38,911 nt of DNA from assembly GCA_009697505.1 (NCBI GenBank), contig SHUD01000022.1, forward strand, positions 1 to 38,911. The letters are read 5' to 3'. Source of the stretch: Bryobacterales bacterium (lineage in GTDB: Bacteria > Acidobacteriota > Terriglobia > Bryobacterales > Bryobacteraceae). The notes beneath the pieces were generated by a model. It was not told where the DNA came from and did no database searches. It was given only the letters and a program-made list of their open reading frames with translations. Both the position numbers and the translations under genes were made by a program. How positions within the stretch are numbered: position 1 is the first letter of the stretch; the number at the start of each line of letters is the position of its first letter. Positions 16,977 to 25,446 of the stretch are shown in pieces.

Positions 16977-17493
16977 CTAGTCCTGCGCGATCCAGGCGGC
17001 CAACTGCTGGATGTGAGCGCTGTCGCGAATGATGGTACACACCGGCAAGCCGGTTATGTGTTCCGCTTGCGCCGCTGAGACGCCTCCGGATACAGGCAAC
17101 AGCACAAGCCCGGCACATTCGTCGCGCTTGAGAGAGCGCACCCAAACGGCTTTCTCACGGGCGTCCTCCAGAGCAACTTCATCGGTGGTTGAGATCACGC
17201 AAACAGCCTCCGCTAGCCGCGACGTGAAGGTAGCCAGACCAGGGTCCGCGTCCGTGAGGTCCGCGCAAGTGATGGTCAAAGGCCGCGGTTCGACGCGGGT
17301 CGCCGTTTAAAAAATCGGCCAGCAGGACGGTGCGGCAGTCGGCTTCAGAGGTCAGATGGGTGCGCAATGCATCCGCAAGCTCACCCGTCAGTTCCCGAGC
17401 CCGCCGCGCATCGCCTGCTGGCACGAAGGAGTAAATGGGACCCAGCGGCGCCTCCGGCCATGCCGCAACTGGATTCGCCGCCACGGGATTCAT
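16977..17493 (-). pseudogene. Frameshifted MinD/ParA-like NTPase remnant
   Basis: Two overlapping minus-strand frames read as one protein. The first (from 17493) gives GPIYSFVPAGDARRARELTGELADALRTHLT and CRTVLLADFL, like the start of a MinD/CpaE-type ATPase but with no Walker A lysine. The second (to 16977) continues with TITCADLTDADPGLATFTSRLAEAVCVISTTDEVALEDAREKAVWV and a GLVLLPVSGGVSAAQAEHITGLPV end, typical of the C-terminal half. The break is at a run of six T and three A (minus strand, near 17305-17314); removing one base joins the frames. Either a decayed gene or a sequencing slip in the homopolymer. It converges on the GAF-ANTAR gene. Confidence 0.6.
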
Positions 17494-17624
17494 CGGAGAA
17501 ACGGTCTGTTCTTAAGTCACGCCTCTCCTATTGCAAGCGGCGTGCCAAGCGAAATTACCTCGAAGAATCAACAACTGCCGGTAACTGGTAGAGACGAAGT
17601 GTCCCTTGACGGGACATCTTGTCG

Positions 17625-17662
17625 CAAAAAGAGAACACCCGAGGCAGGATGCTGCCCCGGGT
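17625..17662 (-). terminator. Rho-independent terminator
   Basis: Downstream of the gene ending at 17682, the minus strand has a strong hairpin (ACCCG-GGCAG paired with CTGCC-CGGGT, four-base loop, one mismatch) at 17637-17662, followed by GTTCTCTTTTTG. This is a standard intrinsic terminator layout. Confidence 0.65.
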
Positions 17663-17681
17663 CGCCGTTCGTGATTAGGGT

Positions 17682-18584
17682 TTAGCGGCCGCCGGCCATT
17701 TCGCGCTTCATGACCTGCACGTTATTCGCCGCGGCTCCCTGCATGGGGCCCGCCGTCGCGGCGGCTTTCGCGGTGTAGTCCGCGCCGATGCCCATCTTGG
17801 ACTTATCCGAGGTCAGCTTGCCCATCTGGTAATTGGACAGGCCGAGGTAATAGTACGCGTAGCTCAGCATCGTCGAATTCCCGGCGATGAGCGGCAAAGC
17901 AGCCTTCAGGTTCCGATCAGAATCAGCGTAACGGTTCTGCGCGCCCTGTACGACACCGGCAAAGGTGTAGCCAGCGCCCATCATCGCGGTCTTGCGCTTT
18001 TCCCAATCCCCGTCGCCCATATTCTCGGGTTTGGCTTTCTTTTGCATGACGGCCACCAGCTTCTGGGATGCAGTCAGCGCTTGTCCCGGCGCGCTCGACA
18101 AGCCGTTGCTGGCGACCGCGTAGAGAGCATCTTCGTTCTCCGGACGGCCAGCGAGGATCTTATTGGCGCCCGCGATGGCTTTGGCCGCGCCACCTTTGCC
18201 CACGGCCGCCAGATAGGCCGAAGCGACGTTATCGACGGTATCGCCCTTGGGATCCTGCGCCATCAGCGTTTCCGACAGGTCAATGGTGACGGCGGGATCG
18301 GTGGATTGGCTCGCCGTTACGGCTAGAGCATAGAGGGTGTAGGACTGGGCGTCTTTGGCAAACTGCTGACGTCCCTTCCAGGCTTCCATCCCGCCCGCGT
18401 CCGTCGGCTGCGCTTCTTTTGCCAGTTCCTGCGCTTCCTTAATGGTCTCCGCCACCAAGGTCTTCACCTTAGGAGCGTCTTTCTTTTCCACAGCCTCTTT
18501 AAGGCTGGTAAACGTATCCGAGAGTTCCGGGGCGGCCCATACCGTTCCGCTCAACGCCAACAACCCAACGACAACTAATCGCAT
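17682..18584 (-). CDS. Secreted helical-repeat (TPR-like) protein
   Basis: A 300-residue protein with a clean signal peptide (MRLVVVGLLALSGTVWAAPE) and an all-helical, alanine-rich body. It reads like degenerate tetratricopeptide helices (YTLYALAVTASQSTDPAVTIDLSETLMAQDP; LSYAYYYLGLSNYQMGKLTSDKSKMGIGADYTAKAAA). Periplasmic scaffolding is the likely role; no partner is indicated. The start at 18584 is supported by a GGAGG ribosome site 12 bases upstream and a TATAAT box at 18611-18616; an in-frame ATG seven codons earlier is less likely. A rho-independent terminator follows. It diverges from priA. Confidence 0.75.
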   Translation of the reverse strand: MRLVVVGLLALSGTVWAAPELSDTFTSLKEAVEKKDAPKVKTLVAETIKEAQELAKEAQPTDAGGMEAWKGRQQFAKDAQSYTLYALAVTASQSTDPAVTIDLSETLMAQDPKGDTVDNVASAYLAAVGKGGAAKAIAGANKILAGRPENEDALYAVASNGLSSAPGQALTASQKLVAVMQKKAKPENMGDGDWEKRKTAMMGAGYTFAGVVQGAQNRYADSDRNLKAALPLIAGNSTMLSYAYYYLGLSNYQMGKLTSDKSKMGIGADYTAKAAATAGPMQGAAANNVQVMKREMAGGR

Positions 18585-18610
18585 GTTTTCAAAAACCTCC
18601 AGCACTATTG

Positions 18611-18616
18611 ATTATA
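18611..18616 (-). promoter_or_regulatory. -10 box of the TPR-like gene
   Basis: A perfect TATAAT on the minus strand, about 26 bases before the ATG at 18584, followed by GGAGG. The -35 region has no good TTGACA match, so strength is uncertain. Confidence 0.5.
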
Positions 18617-18722
18617 CAGGAGCCCGGGCGTTACGTGTATGTCTCTCCCGCGAAATGTCTTTCTGCGAAAAACCTGGCCGCATGCGAAAGTAGGAAGGCA
18701 GTCCGCCACTATTTCTCGCGCT

Positions 18723-21173
18723 ATGCCCGCAGGCCCCGCTTCCCTCCCCGAGTATTGCGATGTCAGCCTGCCGGTCCCTCTGGATCAGCTGTTTACGTAC
18801 GGTTTGCCGGTCACCCTACGCCACCGCGCGCAGGCGGGGTGCCGGGTGCTGGTTCCGTTCGGAACCCGTAAGCTCACGGGCGTGGTGATCCGGACGCATG
18901 CGGAGGCGCCGCCCAAGGGAACGATCCGCGAAGTCTTGCGGCTGCTCGACGAAGAGCCGGTTCTCGATGACGAGCTGCTGCGCCTGGGCCGCTGGATCAC
19001 GGAGTACTATTGCGCTCCGTTCGGCGAGACCCTGCGCGCCATGACGCCACTTTCCGGGGAGATCCGGAAAGGCAAAGTCTATTCTCTGACCAAGACCGGA
19101 AGGGATGTCGCGCGGCAATTGCATCTGGGGGCGTCCGAGGATGCCAGCGACCCCATTACAGTGGCGCTGCGGATGCTGGACGCCAGGCCTTTGTCCGCGT
19201 CCTACCTTAAGCAAAAGGTCCCGCATGCGGTAGCCGTGCTGAAGTCTCTGGAGAAGAAAGGTTTCGTCGAAACAGAAGACGTCGCGGCGGAACGCGATCC
19301 ATTGCGCGCATCGGCGGCGCGGCTGCGCATCGAGTTTCGTGAGCGAGCCGATAAATTGCCCGCGGCTAAACTTCCCCGGGCCGAGCGCGAACTGCTGTCT
19401 TATCTGGAGCTGCATCCCGGTTCGCACAATGTCGCGGACCTGGAAGCGTTCGTCGTCAAGGCCAGCGTTGCCGCCCGCTCGTTGGCGCGGCGGGAACTGG
19501 TGAGTCTGACGCTGCAGCCGCTGCCTTCCACGCTCGGTCCGATCCGCGCGCCGCATCATCTGAATCCTCATCAGCAGACCGCCTTCGATGAAATCAGCAC
19601 GGCAATGAGCCACGGCCGGTTTCACGCTTTCCTTCTGGAGGGCGTCACGGGCTCCGGCAAGACCGAGGTGTATCTGAAGGCCATCGACGCGGCTTTGTCG
19701 CGCGGGCGGGGCGCGCTGATGCTGGTACCCGAGATCGGACTCACGCCTGCGATGGCGGGGCAGTTCTACCAGCGCTTCCCTGGAAAAGTCGCGCTCCTGC
19801 ATTCGGCTTTCCACGACGCCGAACGCGCTCAGGAGTGGCGCCGCATCCGCTCCGGCGAGGCCCAGGTGGTGATCGCCACGCGTTCCGGCGTCTTCGCGCC
19901 CGTCAACCATCTGGGACTAATCATTGTCGACGAGGAACACGATCAAAGCTACAAACAGCAGGAAACGCCGCGCTACCACGGGCGCGACGTGGCGGTGATG
20001 CGCGCGCACCACGCCGGAGCGGTGGTCGTGCTGGGCTCCGCCACGCCGAGTCTGGAATCCCGCTACAACGCCGAGAAGGGAAAGTACACGCGACTCGACC
20101 TGCCCGAACGCATCGAGCGCCGCCCCATGCCGCGGGTCGATCTCATCGACATGCGCGAGGAGTTTCTGGCCACCCGCAAACACGCCACGTTTTCCCGAGC
20201 GCTGCTGGAAGCCGTCACCGCCCGCCTGGAAAACGGCGAGCAGTCCATGCTGCTGCTGAATCGCCGTGGATTTTCGAGCTTTGTCGCCTGCCGCTCCTGC
20301 GGCCAGCGCGTGGAGTGCGCCAACTGCTCGGTCACACTCACCTATCACCGCCGCGACCGGCGCATGCTGTGCCACTACTGCAATTACTCCGAGCGCATTC
20401 CGGAGCGCTGCTCCAAGTGCGACAGCGAGTTCATTCAGTTCCTGGGCCTGGGCGCGGAGCGCGTGGAAGACGAACTGCACGGGGCGTTTCCCAGGGCCCG
20501 CATCGCGCGCCTGGACCGCGACGTGGTAACCGGCAAGCGCGACTATGAAATCATCCTGTCGGCGTTCCGCGACGGCGACTACGATATCCTCGTGGGTACG
20601 CAGATGATCGCCAAGGGCCACGACATTCCGAATGTGACCCTGGTGGGCATCGTGAGCGCGGATGTGGGCCTGGGCCTGCCGGATTTCCGGGCCGCCGAGC
20701 GCACGTTCCAGTTGCTGACGCAGGCCGGTGGCCGCGCGGGACGCGGGGAGACGCCGGGGATCGTGTTGATCCAAACTATCAACCCGGATCACTATGCCAT
20801 CCGTTGCGCCGCTGCGCAGGATTATCAGGCTTATTACACGAAAGAAATCGAGTTCCGCCGCACGATGACGTATCCACCGTTCGCGGCTCTGGCCAACATC
20901 GTGGTGCATGGACGCAGCGAAGAGGAGGCCCTATCGCGCAGCGCCGCGCTGGGAAGGCTCCTGCAACCGGCCCCGGAAGGCATTCGGGTAATGGGCCCCG
21001 CGGCGGCGGCGGTGGCTCGCATCAAGAAGGAATACCGTTACCAGATGCTGCTCAAAGCCGCCACGCGCAAGCGGTTGACCGAGGTCCTGGGTGAGCTTCG
21101 CCGCTTCGCGAATGCCGAAAAATGGAATCCGGCGTCGCTGGTCATCGACGTGGATCCCCTGACGCTCCTGTGA
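18723..21173 (+). CDS. priA: Primosomal protein N' (replication restart helicase)
   Basis: 3'-5' helicase that reloads the replisome at stalled forks. 816 residues from the ATG at 18723; an earlier in-frame ATG at 18639 adds an unlikely 28-residue leader. In order: the N-terminal DNA 3'-end-binding domain (VSLPVPLDQLFTYGLP, CRVLVPFGTRKLTGVV), a winged-helix region, Walker A EGVTGSGKTEVYL, VPEIGLTP, DEEH (IIVDEEHDQSYKQ), GSATPS, then a zinc-binding cluster of four CxxC pairs (CRSC, CANC, CHYC, CSKC) and the second helicase lobe (DILVGTQMIAKGHDIPNVTLVGI, QAGGRAGRG). It is the first gene of a plus-strand run; the GNAT gene follows after four bases. Confidence 0.97.
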   Translation: MPAGPASLPEYCDVSLPVPLDQLFTYGLPVTLRHRAQAGCRVLVPFGTRKLTGVVIRTHAEAPPKGTIREVLRLLDEEPVLDDELLRLGRWITEYYCAPFGETLRAMTPLSGEIRKGKVYSLTKTGRDVARQLHLGASEDASDPITVALRMLDARPLSASYLKQKVPHAVAVLKSLEKKGFVETEDVAAERDPLRASAARLRIEFRERADKLPAAKLPRAERELLSYLELHPGSHNVADLEAFVVKASVAARSLARRELVSLTLQPLPSTLGPIRAPHHLNPHQQTAFDEISTAMSHGRFHAFLLEGVTGSGKTEVYLKAIDAALSRGRGALMLVPEIGLTPAMAGQFYQRFPGKVALLHSAFHDAERAQEWRRIRSGEAQVVIATRSGVFAPVNHLGLIIVDEEHDQSYKQQETPRYHGRDVAVMRAHHAGAVVVLGSATPSLESRYNAEKGKYTRLDLPERIERRPMPRVDLIDMREEFLATRKHATFSRALLEAVTARLENGEQSMLLLNRRGFSSFVACRSCGQRVECANCSVTLTYHRRDRRMLCHYCNYSERIPERCSKCDSEFIQFLGLGAERVEDELHGAFPRARIARLDRDVVTGKRDYEIILSAFRDGDYDILVGTQMIAKGHDIPNVTLVGIVSADVGLGLPDFRAAERTFQLLTQAGGRAGRGETPGIVLIQTINPDHYAIRCAAAQDYQAYYTKEIEFRRTMTYPPFAALANIVVHGRSEEEALSRSAALGRLLQPAPEGIRVMGPAAAAVARIKKEYRYQMLLKAATRKRLTEVLGELRRFANAEKWNPASLVIDVDPLTLL

Positions 21174-21177
21174 CGCC

Positions 21178-21966
21178 ATGCATGACTTCCTGATCGTCGA
21201 AGAAAATCTGCGCGCGGCCATGCGCTTCTTCGGCTACGCCACCGGCAGCGGAGAGATCGCTTCCCTGCCCGGGTCCATCGCCATGTACTCGGGCTTGGAT
21301 TACGGGGTCTTCAACATCGCCATGATGGAGGGGCGGGTTAGTGACACGGGTCTGACGCTGGAACAGCGGCTGGCGGAAATCGCCCACTATTTTAAGAGCC
21401 GGACCCCGCGCTGGTCGCTGTGGGTGTGCGAAGACCTGCTGGATCAGACCGTGCGCCGCCGCGCCCGCCAGGTCATTGGCGACTTCGGCCTGCGGGCTAT
21501 TTCGCATCCACCAGGGATGCTGGCCGCGGGTCTGCTGCCTCCGTTCACTGCTCTCCCGCGGGTCGAAATTGAACCGGTTGGCGAGGCGATGCTGCAGCGG
21601 GCGTTCACGGAGATTACCTCGATTTCTTTCGAAATTCCCATCGGCATCGCGCAGGCCGTTTACACGTGTAACAGTGCGTGGCAGGGCGAATACCGCGGCT
21701 TCGTGGGACTCGCCGAGGGCCGTCCGGTATCGATTGTGGCGCTGGTCCGCTCGGGCGGCACTCTGGGCGTGTATTCTTTGGCCACGCATCCCAACTGGCG
21801 GCGGCAAGGTTACGGGGAAGCCACCATGCGCGCGGCCATCGGGAAGGTGACCCACGAAACCGGCGTGGAACGGATTGTGCTGCAATCCACCGAAGCCGGC
21901 TACTCGCTTTACAAGCGCATGGGATTCCGGGAGGTCACCCGCTTTTCCGTGTATCTCATTAAGTAA
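21178..21966 (+). CDS. GNAT-family N-acetyltransferase
   Basis: A 262-residue protein with a C-terminal GNAT acetyl-CoA-binding domain. The core is GVYSLATHPNWRRQGYGEATMRAAIGK (the R/Q-x-x-G-x-G/A motif, RRQGYG), then ERIVLQSTEAGYSLYKRMGFREVTRFSVYL. The N-terminal half (about 1-120) resembles a degenerate second acetyltransferase-like lobe and may select the substrate, which is unknown. Start is four bases after the priA stop, so it is translated from the same message. A 13-base tandem repeat begins on its last codon. Confidence 0.87.
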   Translation: MHDFLIVEENLRAAMRFFGYATGSGEIASLPGSIAMYSGLDYGVFNIAMMEGRVSDTGLTLEQRLAEIAHYFKSRTPRWSLWVCEDLLDQTVRRRARQVIGDFGLRAISHPPGMLAAGLLPPFTALPRVEIEPVGEAMLQRAFTEITSISFEIPIGIAQAVYTCNSAWQGEYRGFVGLAEGRPVSIVALVRSGGTLGVYSLATHPNWRRQGYGEATMRAAIGKVTHETGVERIVLQSTEAGYSLYKRMGFREVTRFSVYLIK

Positions 21967-21999
21967 ACCAGCTAAGTAAATCAGCTCAGTAAATCAGTA
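21961..21999 (+). repeat. 13-base tandem repeat carrying stops in three frames
   Basis: Three consecutive, nearly identical 13-mers (AAGTAAACCAGCT, AAGTAAATCAGCT, CAGTAAATCAGTA). The first supplies the last Lys codon and the stop of the GNAT gene. Because 13 is not a multiple of three, the three TAA triplets fall in different frames. Confidence 0.7.
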
Positions 22000-22015
22000 A
22001 AATCAAAGCAGGCAT

Positions 22016-23224
22016 ATGTGGCTCCTCTTGCTGACGCTGCTGGCGCAGTCCGCCAATCCGGTGGAGGACGGCAACCAGGCGCTGGATGCCAAGCAATACG
22101 AACGGGCGCTGAGTCTGTTCACGCAGGCCGCCGCGGCCGATCCGAAAGATTACGCCGCGCAATTTCAACTGGCGCTCACCTACAGCCTGCTGGACCGCCA
22201 TGCCGAGGCGATTCCCCACTATGCAGCCTCGCTGGCACTGCATCCTGGTTTTTACGAGGCCGAATTAAACCTGGGCCTGTCGCTGCTGCGCACCAACAAT
22301 CCGGCGGGGGCCATCTCCCATTTCCGGGCGGCCGCGGCGCAGAACCCCAAAGAGATGCCGGCGGCGGTCAACCTGGCGCAGGTGCTGTTGGATACCGGCC
22401 ACTTCGCCGAAGCCGAGGTTGCGTTCACGAACGTGCTGGCGCTTGACCCGCGCGCGGCCAACGCCGAATCCGGGCTGGCACTGTCGCTCGCCCGCCAGAA
22501 ACGCCTGGACGAAGCCGCACCGCACTTCAAGCAGGCCGCCGCACTCGATGCCAGGTACCGGCCGGGACTTCTCGAATTGGGCCAACTCTACGAAGCCGGC
22601 GGACGCACGGCGGAAGCGGCGGCGCTGTACCGCCAGTTCCCCGACGATGCGGCCGCCGCCGAGCGGAACGCTGTCCTGCTCATCAACATGGGGCAACTGG
22701 CGGAAGGCACACAAGCGCTGGAAGCGTTGCTGGCGAAGGCGCCCACCGACTCACGCCGCGTGCTTTTGGCACAGGCCTACGTCAAGAACCGGCAGGCCGC
22801 CAAGGCCGAGGCGGTAATCGCTCCGGCGGTGGAGAACGCCCCTGGCGACGTGGAATTGCGCATGTTTTACGCGCGTCTGTTGCGCGATCAACGCAAGCTG
22901 CCCGCCGCAGCCCAGCAGTTCGCCGGCGTGGTCCGCGGCAAACCTGATTTCGCCGAGGCCTGGAGCGAGCTGGCGAGCGTGCTGGTCATCACCGAGCAGT
23001 ATCCGCAAGCGCTGGACGCTCTCGACCATGTCACTGCACTCGGTGCTGAAACGGCGGGCCACATGTTCTTCCGGGCATTGTGCCTGGATCGCCTGAAGCA
23101 GCGTCCGCAGGCGGTGGAGTCCTACCGGAAGTTCCTGGGCGCGACGCAGGGCAAATTTCCGGATCAGGAGTTCCAGGCCAAGCAGCGGGTCCGTATTCTG
23201 GAAAATGAAATGAGGAAGAAGTAG
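22016..23224 (+). CDS. Exported tetratricopeptide-repeat protein
   Basis: A 402-residue protein with a short hydrophobic N-terminus (MWLLLLTLLAQSA, probable signal) and about ten TPR units. Examples: GNQALDAKQYERALSLFTQAAAADP, FQLALTYSLLDRHAEAIPHYAASLALHP, LNLGLSLLRTNNPAGAISHFRAAAAQNP, and NLAQVLLDTGHFAEAEVAFTNVLALDP. TPR arrays bind other proteins, so a periplasmic scaffold is likely; there is no enzyme domain. It lies 49 bases after the GNAT gene and three bases before the next gene, so it is probably part of a priA-led run, or has a promoter in that gap. Confidence 0.87.
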   Translation: MWLLLLTLLAQSANPVEDGNQALDAKQYERALSLFTQAAAADPKDYAAQFQLALTYSLLDRHAEAIPHYAASLALHPGFYEAELNLGLSLLRTNNPAGAISHFRAAAAQNPKEMPAAVNLAQVLLDTGHFAEAEVAFTNVLALDPRAANAESGLALSLARQKRLDEAAPHFKQAAALDARYRPGLLELGQLYEAGGRTAEAAALYRQFPDDAAAAERNAVLLINMGQLAEGTQALEALLAKAPTDSRRVLLAQAYVKNRQAAKAEAVIAPAVENAPGDVELRMFYARLLRDQRKLPAAAQQFAGVVRGKPDFAEAWSELASVLVITEQYPQALDALDHVTALGAETAGHMFFRALCLDRLKQRPQAVESYRKFLGATQGKFPDQEFQAKQRVRILENEMRKK

Positions 23225-23227
23225 ACG

Positions 23228-23656
23228 ATGCGTTGGCTGGCCCTAGCATTGCTCTCCTTGCCATTGTGCGCGGCGGATCTGGCGTCAGTCCGGCAGGAGC
23301 CCAATCTGGAGCGGCGCAGCCAGCTTGCCCTGGAGTATGCCGGCGCGGCTCTCGTCACCGCCCGCGCGGAATATCAGGCCGGCAACGCGGAGAAATCCGC
23401 CGCTGCGATTAACGAAGCCGGCGATGCGGTGGAACTGACGTGGCAATCGCTTTTGGATAACGGCAAGGAAGCGCGGCGCGATCCCAAGTACTTCAAGCGC
23501 GCGGAACTGGCCACGCGCCAGTTGCTCCGCCGCATCGAAGGACTGGCGGAAGCCATGAGCTACCAGGATCGCCCACTGGCGGAAAAGCTCCGCGACCGGG
23601 TCAGCGCCGTCCACGATGACCTGGTAAATGCTTTAATGAGCAAGAAGAGGAAATAG
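23228..23656 (+). CDS. Small secreted helical protein
   Basis: A 142-residue protein with a signal peptide (MRWLALALLSLPLCAADL; the Cys before AAD is close to a lipobox but not canonical). The body is helical and charged, with the segment NLERRSQLALEYAGAALVTARAEYQAGNAEKSAAAINEAGDAVELTW, suggesting a helical bundle. No domain is recognised. It begins three bases after the TPR gene and nine bases before the next secreted gene, so the three are surely co-transcribed and may form an envelope complex. That complex is inference. Confidence 0.7.
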   Translation: MRWLALALLSLPLCAADLASVRQEPNLERRSQLALEYAGAALVTARAEYQAGNAEKSAAAINEAGDAVELTWQSLLDNGKEARRDPKYFKRAELATRQLLRRIEGLAEAMSYQDRPLAEKLRDRVSAVHDDLVNALMSKKRK

Positions 23657-23665
23657 GAGCCCGCC

Positions 23666-24319
23666 ATGCGAAACGCGATCCTGCTGCTGGTTCTCTCGCT
23701 GCCCGTGCTGGTGCCAAACATGCCGGCGCAGAAGCGCGACTTCCTGACTCCTTTTGAAGCCAACCAGCTTCGCGAAGCGCAAAATCCCAACGACCGGCTG
23801 CAACTGTATTCCACCTGGGCTTTGCAGCGGCTCACGGAAATTGAAAAGATCGCCGCCGATCCGAAGCCCGGGCGAGCGACTTTCGTCCACGATCTGCTGG
23901 AAGACTACACCCATATCATCGAAGCAGCGGACATGGTGGCCGAAGACGCGCTGCGGCGCAAAGTGGCGCTCGATGTCGGGATCGGAGCCATTGCGGGAGC
24001 GGAAAAGGACTTCCTTGCACGGCTCGAAAAACTGCGCGACTCCAAGCCCAAGGACTTCGCGCGCTTCGAGTTCGTTCTGCGCGAAGCCATCGACACCACT
24101 GAAGACAGCTTGGAGTTGAATCAACAGGACCTGGGCGCCCGCGTCGGAGCCGTCGCCGCCAAGGACCGCAAGGAACAGCAGGAGCGCCGGGCCAACATGA
24201 CCCCCGCCGACCGCGAAAAAAAGAACGTGGAAGAATATAAGGAAGCTACACAAAAACGCAAGGCGCCGACGCTGCGCCGCGCGGGTGAGACGGCGCCGGG
24301 TTCCTCCGCTAACAAGTAG
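23666..24319 (+). CDS. Secreted protein of unknown function
   Basis: A 217-residue protein with a signal sequence (MRNAILLLVLSLPVLVPNMPAQ) and a long helical, charged body (RLTEIEKIAADPKPGRATFVHDLLEDYTHIIEAADMVAEDALRRKVALDVGI). The C-terminal about 40 residues are Lys/Arg/Glu-rich and probably disordered. An AGGAG ribosome site precedes the ATG. The neighbouring small secreted gene has a similar helical layout, so the two may be distant relatives. No function is proposed. Its stop is two bases from that of the convergent sulfatase-like gene. Confidence 0.7.
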   Translation: MRNAILLLVLSLPVLVPNMPAQKRDFLTPFEANQLREAQNPNDRLQLYSTWALQRLTEIEKIAADPKPGRATFVHDLLEDYTHIIEAADMVAEDALRRKVALDVGIGAIAGAEKDFLARLEKLRDSKPKDFARFEFVLREAIDTTEDSLELNQQDLGARVGAVAAKDRKEQQERRANMTPADREKKNVEEYKEATQKRKAPTLRRAGETAPGSSANK

Positions 24320-24321
24320 CG

Positions 24322-25446
24322 CTATCGCTTCTTCAATCCTGACGCATCCACGCCGTCGCCCAGCTTCCGCATCCACACGCGCATCAGAGCCAGCATCGCG
24401 TCGCGTTTCAACTGCTGCGCGGAGGCGCTAACCAGGTTCACCAGCTCGTACGGGTCGTCCGCCAGATTGTACAGGTGCGTTACGTTTCCTTCCATATCCA
24501 CCACCAGTTTCTCGTAACCCTGGACCACCATGCGCCATTCGTCCTTCTGCGCGCGGCGGCCCTGGGCGTAAATGGAGTCGGGGCGATCTCCGGCTTGCCC
24601 GGCGATGATCGCTGACAGATCGCGGCCTTGCGCGGATTCCGGAGGCGCCACTCCACACCAGCGGAGCAGCGTCGGCAGCAGATCCACCTGCGAGACCAGC
24701 ACCTCGCTGCGGGTTCCGGGTCGAAGCACGCTGGGATAGCGGATGGCGAGCGGGATGCGGATGGACTCCTCAAACACCGCATCATCGCCAAATTCGCCGT
24801 GGGAACCGAACTGTTCGCCATGGTAGGCGGTGAAAACGACGATGGTGTTCCGCGCCAACTCGGGCCGGTCCAGCACGCCCAGGACGACGCCGATCTCGCG
24901 GTCCCAAGTCCGCGCTCGCGCCGTGAACAACGCCAAGTCCTCGCGCGCCTGACGTTCGGCGGCAAGCGGCACGTTATCGCGTAGTTGAACTGCGTCCAGG
25001 CTCCCCCGCTCCATCAAGGCGCTACCGCTGCCCGTCACGGTCCATTCCACGAAGAACGGTTGCTCGCCGGAGGCGTGCATGAACGAAACAATTTCGTCCG
25101 CCTGGCGGGCGCCGAAAGCGGCCACGCGGTATCCGGCGCCTTGTAGCAAGGACGTGAGGGACGGCCAGGTGGCATCCGTCACGATCTGCGGGTAGACGCC
25201 GTTCAGCAAACACGGACGGGATCGCTCCAGCCTGGCATAGCAAGAGTACGCGCGCTGGAACACCGCGCCATCTGCCGCGAGCCTTGCCAGATTCGGCGCC
25301 GGCACATCGGCATCGCCCGCCCAGGGCAACGATTGCGCGCGCCAGGATCCGGCGATGATCAATAGCAGGTTGGGTTTGCCTTCGGCGGCCCGCGCCGGTT
25401 GCCAAGCCGCCGCCGAGGCCAGTAGGAATGCGCGACGGTTCATCAA
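24322..25446 (-). CDS. Sulfatase-fold protein lacking catalytic residues
   Basis: A 374-residue protein of the alkaline phosphatase/sulfatase superfamily with a Tat-type signal (NRRAFLLASAAA). Fold landmarks are clear: KPNLLLIIAGSW, PAPNLARLAADGAVFQRAYS, LLNGVYP, AYHGEQFGSHGEFGDDAVFEESIRIPLAIRYP and LVSQVDLLPTLLRWCGV. The working residues are missing. The Asp pair after the first strand is Ala-Gly (32-33). The Cys of CxPSR, which becomes formylglycine, is Leu73 with Arg75 for Pro. DHGE has become YHGE, and the following Lys is Asp. It is therefore probably a non-enzymatic relative, perhaps binding a sulfated sugar. It overlaps the stop of the upstream phosphoribosyltransferase gene by four bases. 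Confidence 0.8.
   Translation of the reverse strand: MMNRRAFLLASAAAWQPARAAEGKPNLLLIIAGSWRAQSLPWAGDADVPAPNLARLAADGAVFQRAYSCYARLERSRPCLLNGVYPQIVTDATWPSLTSLLQGAGYRVAAFGARQADEIVSFMHASGEQPFFVEWTVTGSGSALMERGSLDAVQLRDNVPLAAERQAREDLALFTARARTWDREIGVVLGVLDRPELARNTIVVFTAYHGEQFGSHGEFGDDAVFEESIRIPLAIRYPSVLRPGTRSEVLVSQVDLLPTLLRWCGVAPPESAQGRDLSAIIAGQAGDRPDSIYAQGRRAQKDEWRMVVQGYEKLVVDMEGNVTHLYNLADDPYELVNLVSASAQQLKRDAMLALMRVWMRKLGDGVDASGLKKR

Noticed and set aside
17305-17314. Programmed -1 frameshift site (T TTT TTA and T TTA AAC both lie in the zero frame)
   Set aside because: A -1 shift reaches TGA about ten codons later. The frame that continues the protein is +1, so this is not the classic mechanism.
18816-20909. 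Long open frames antisense to priA
   Set aside because: High-GC shadow frames with arginine/histidine-rich, low-complexity products, opposite an unmistakable PriA.
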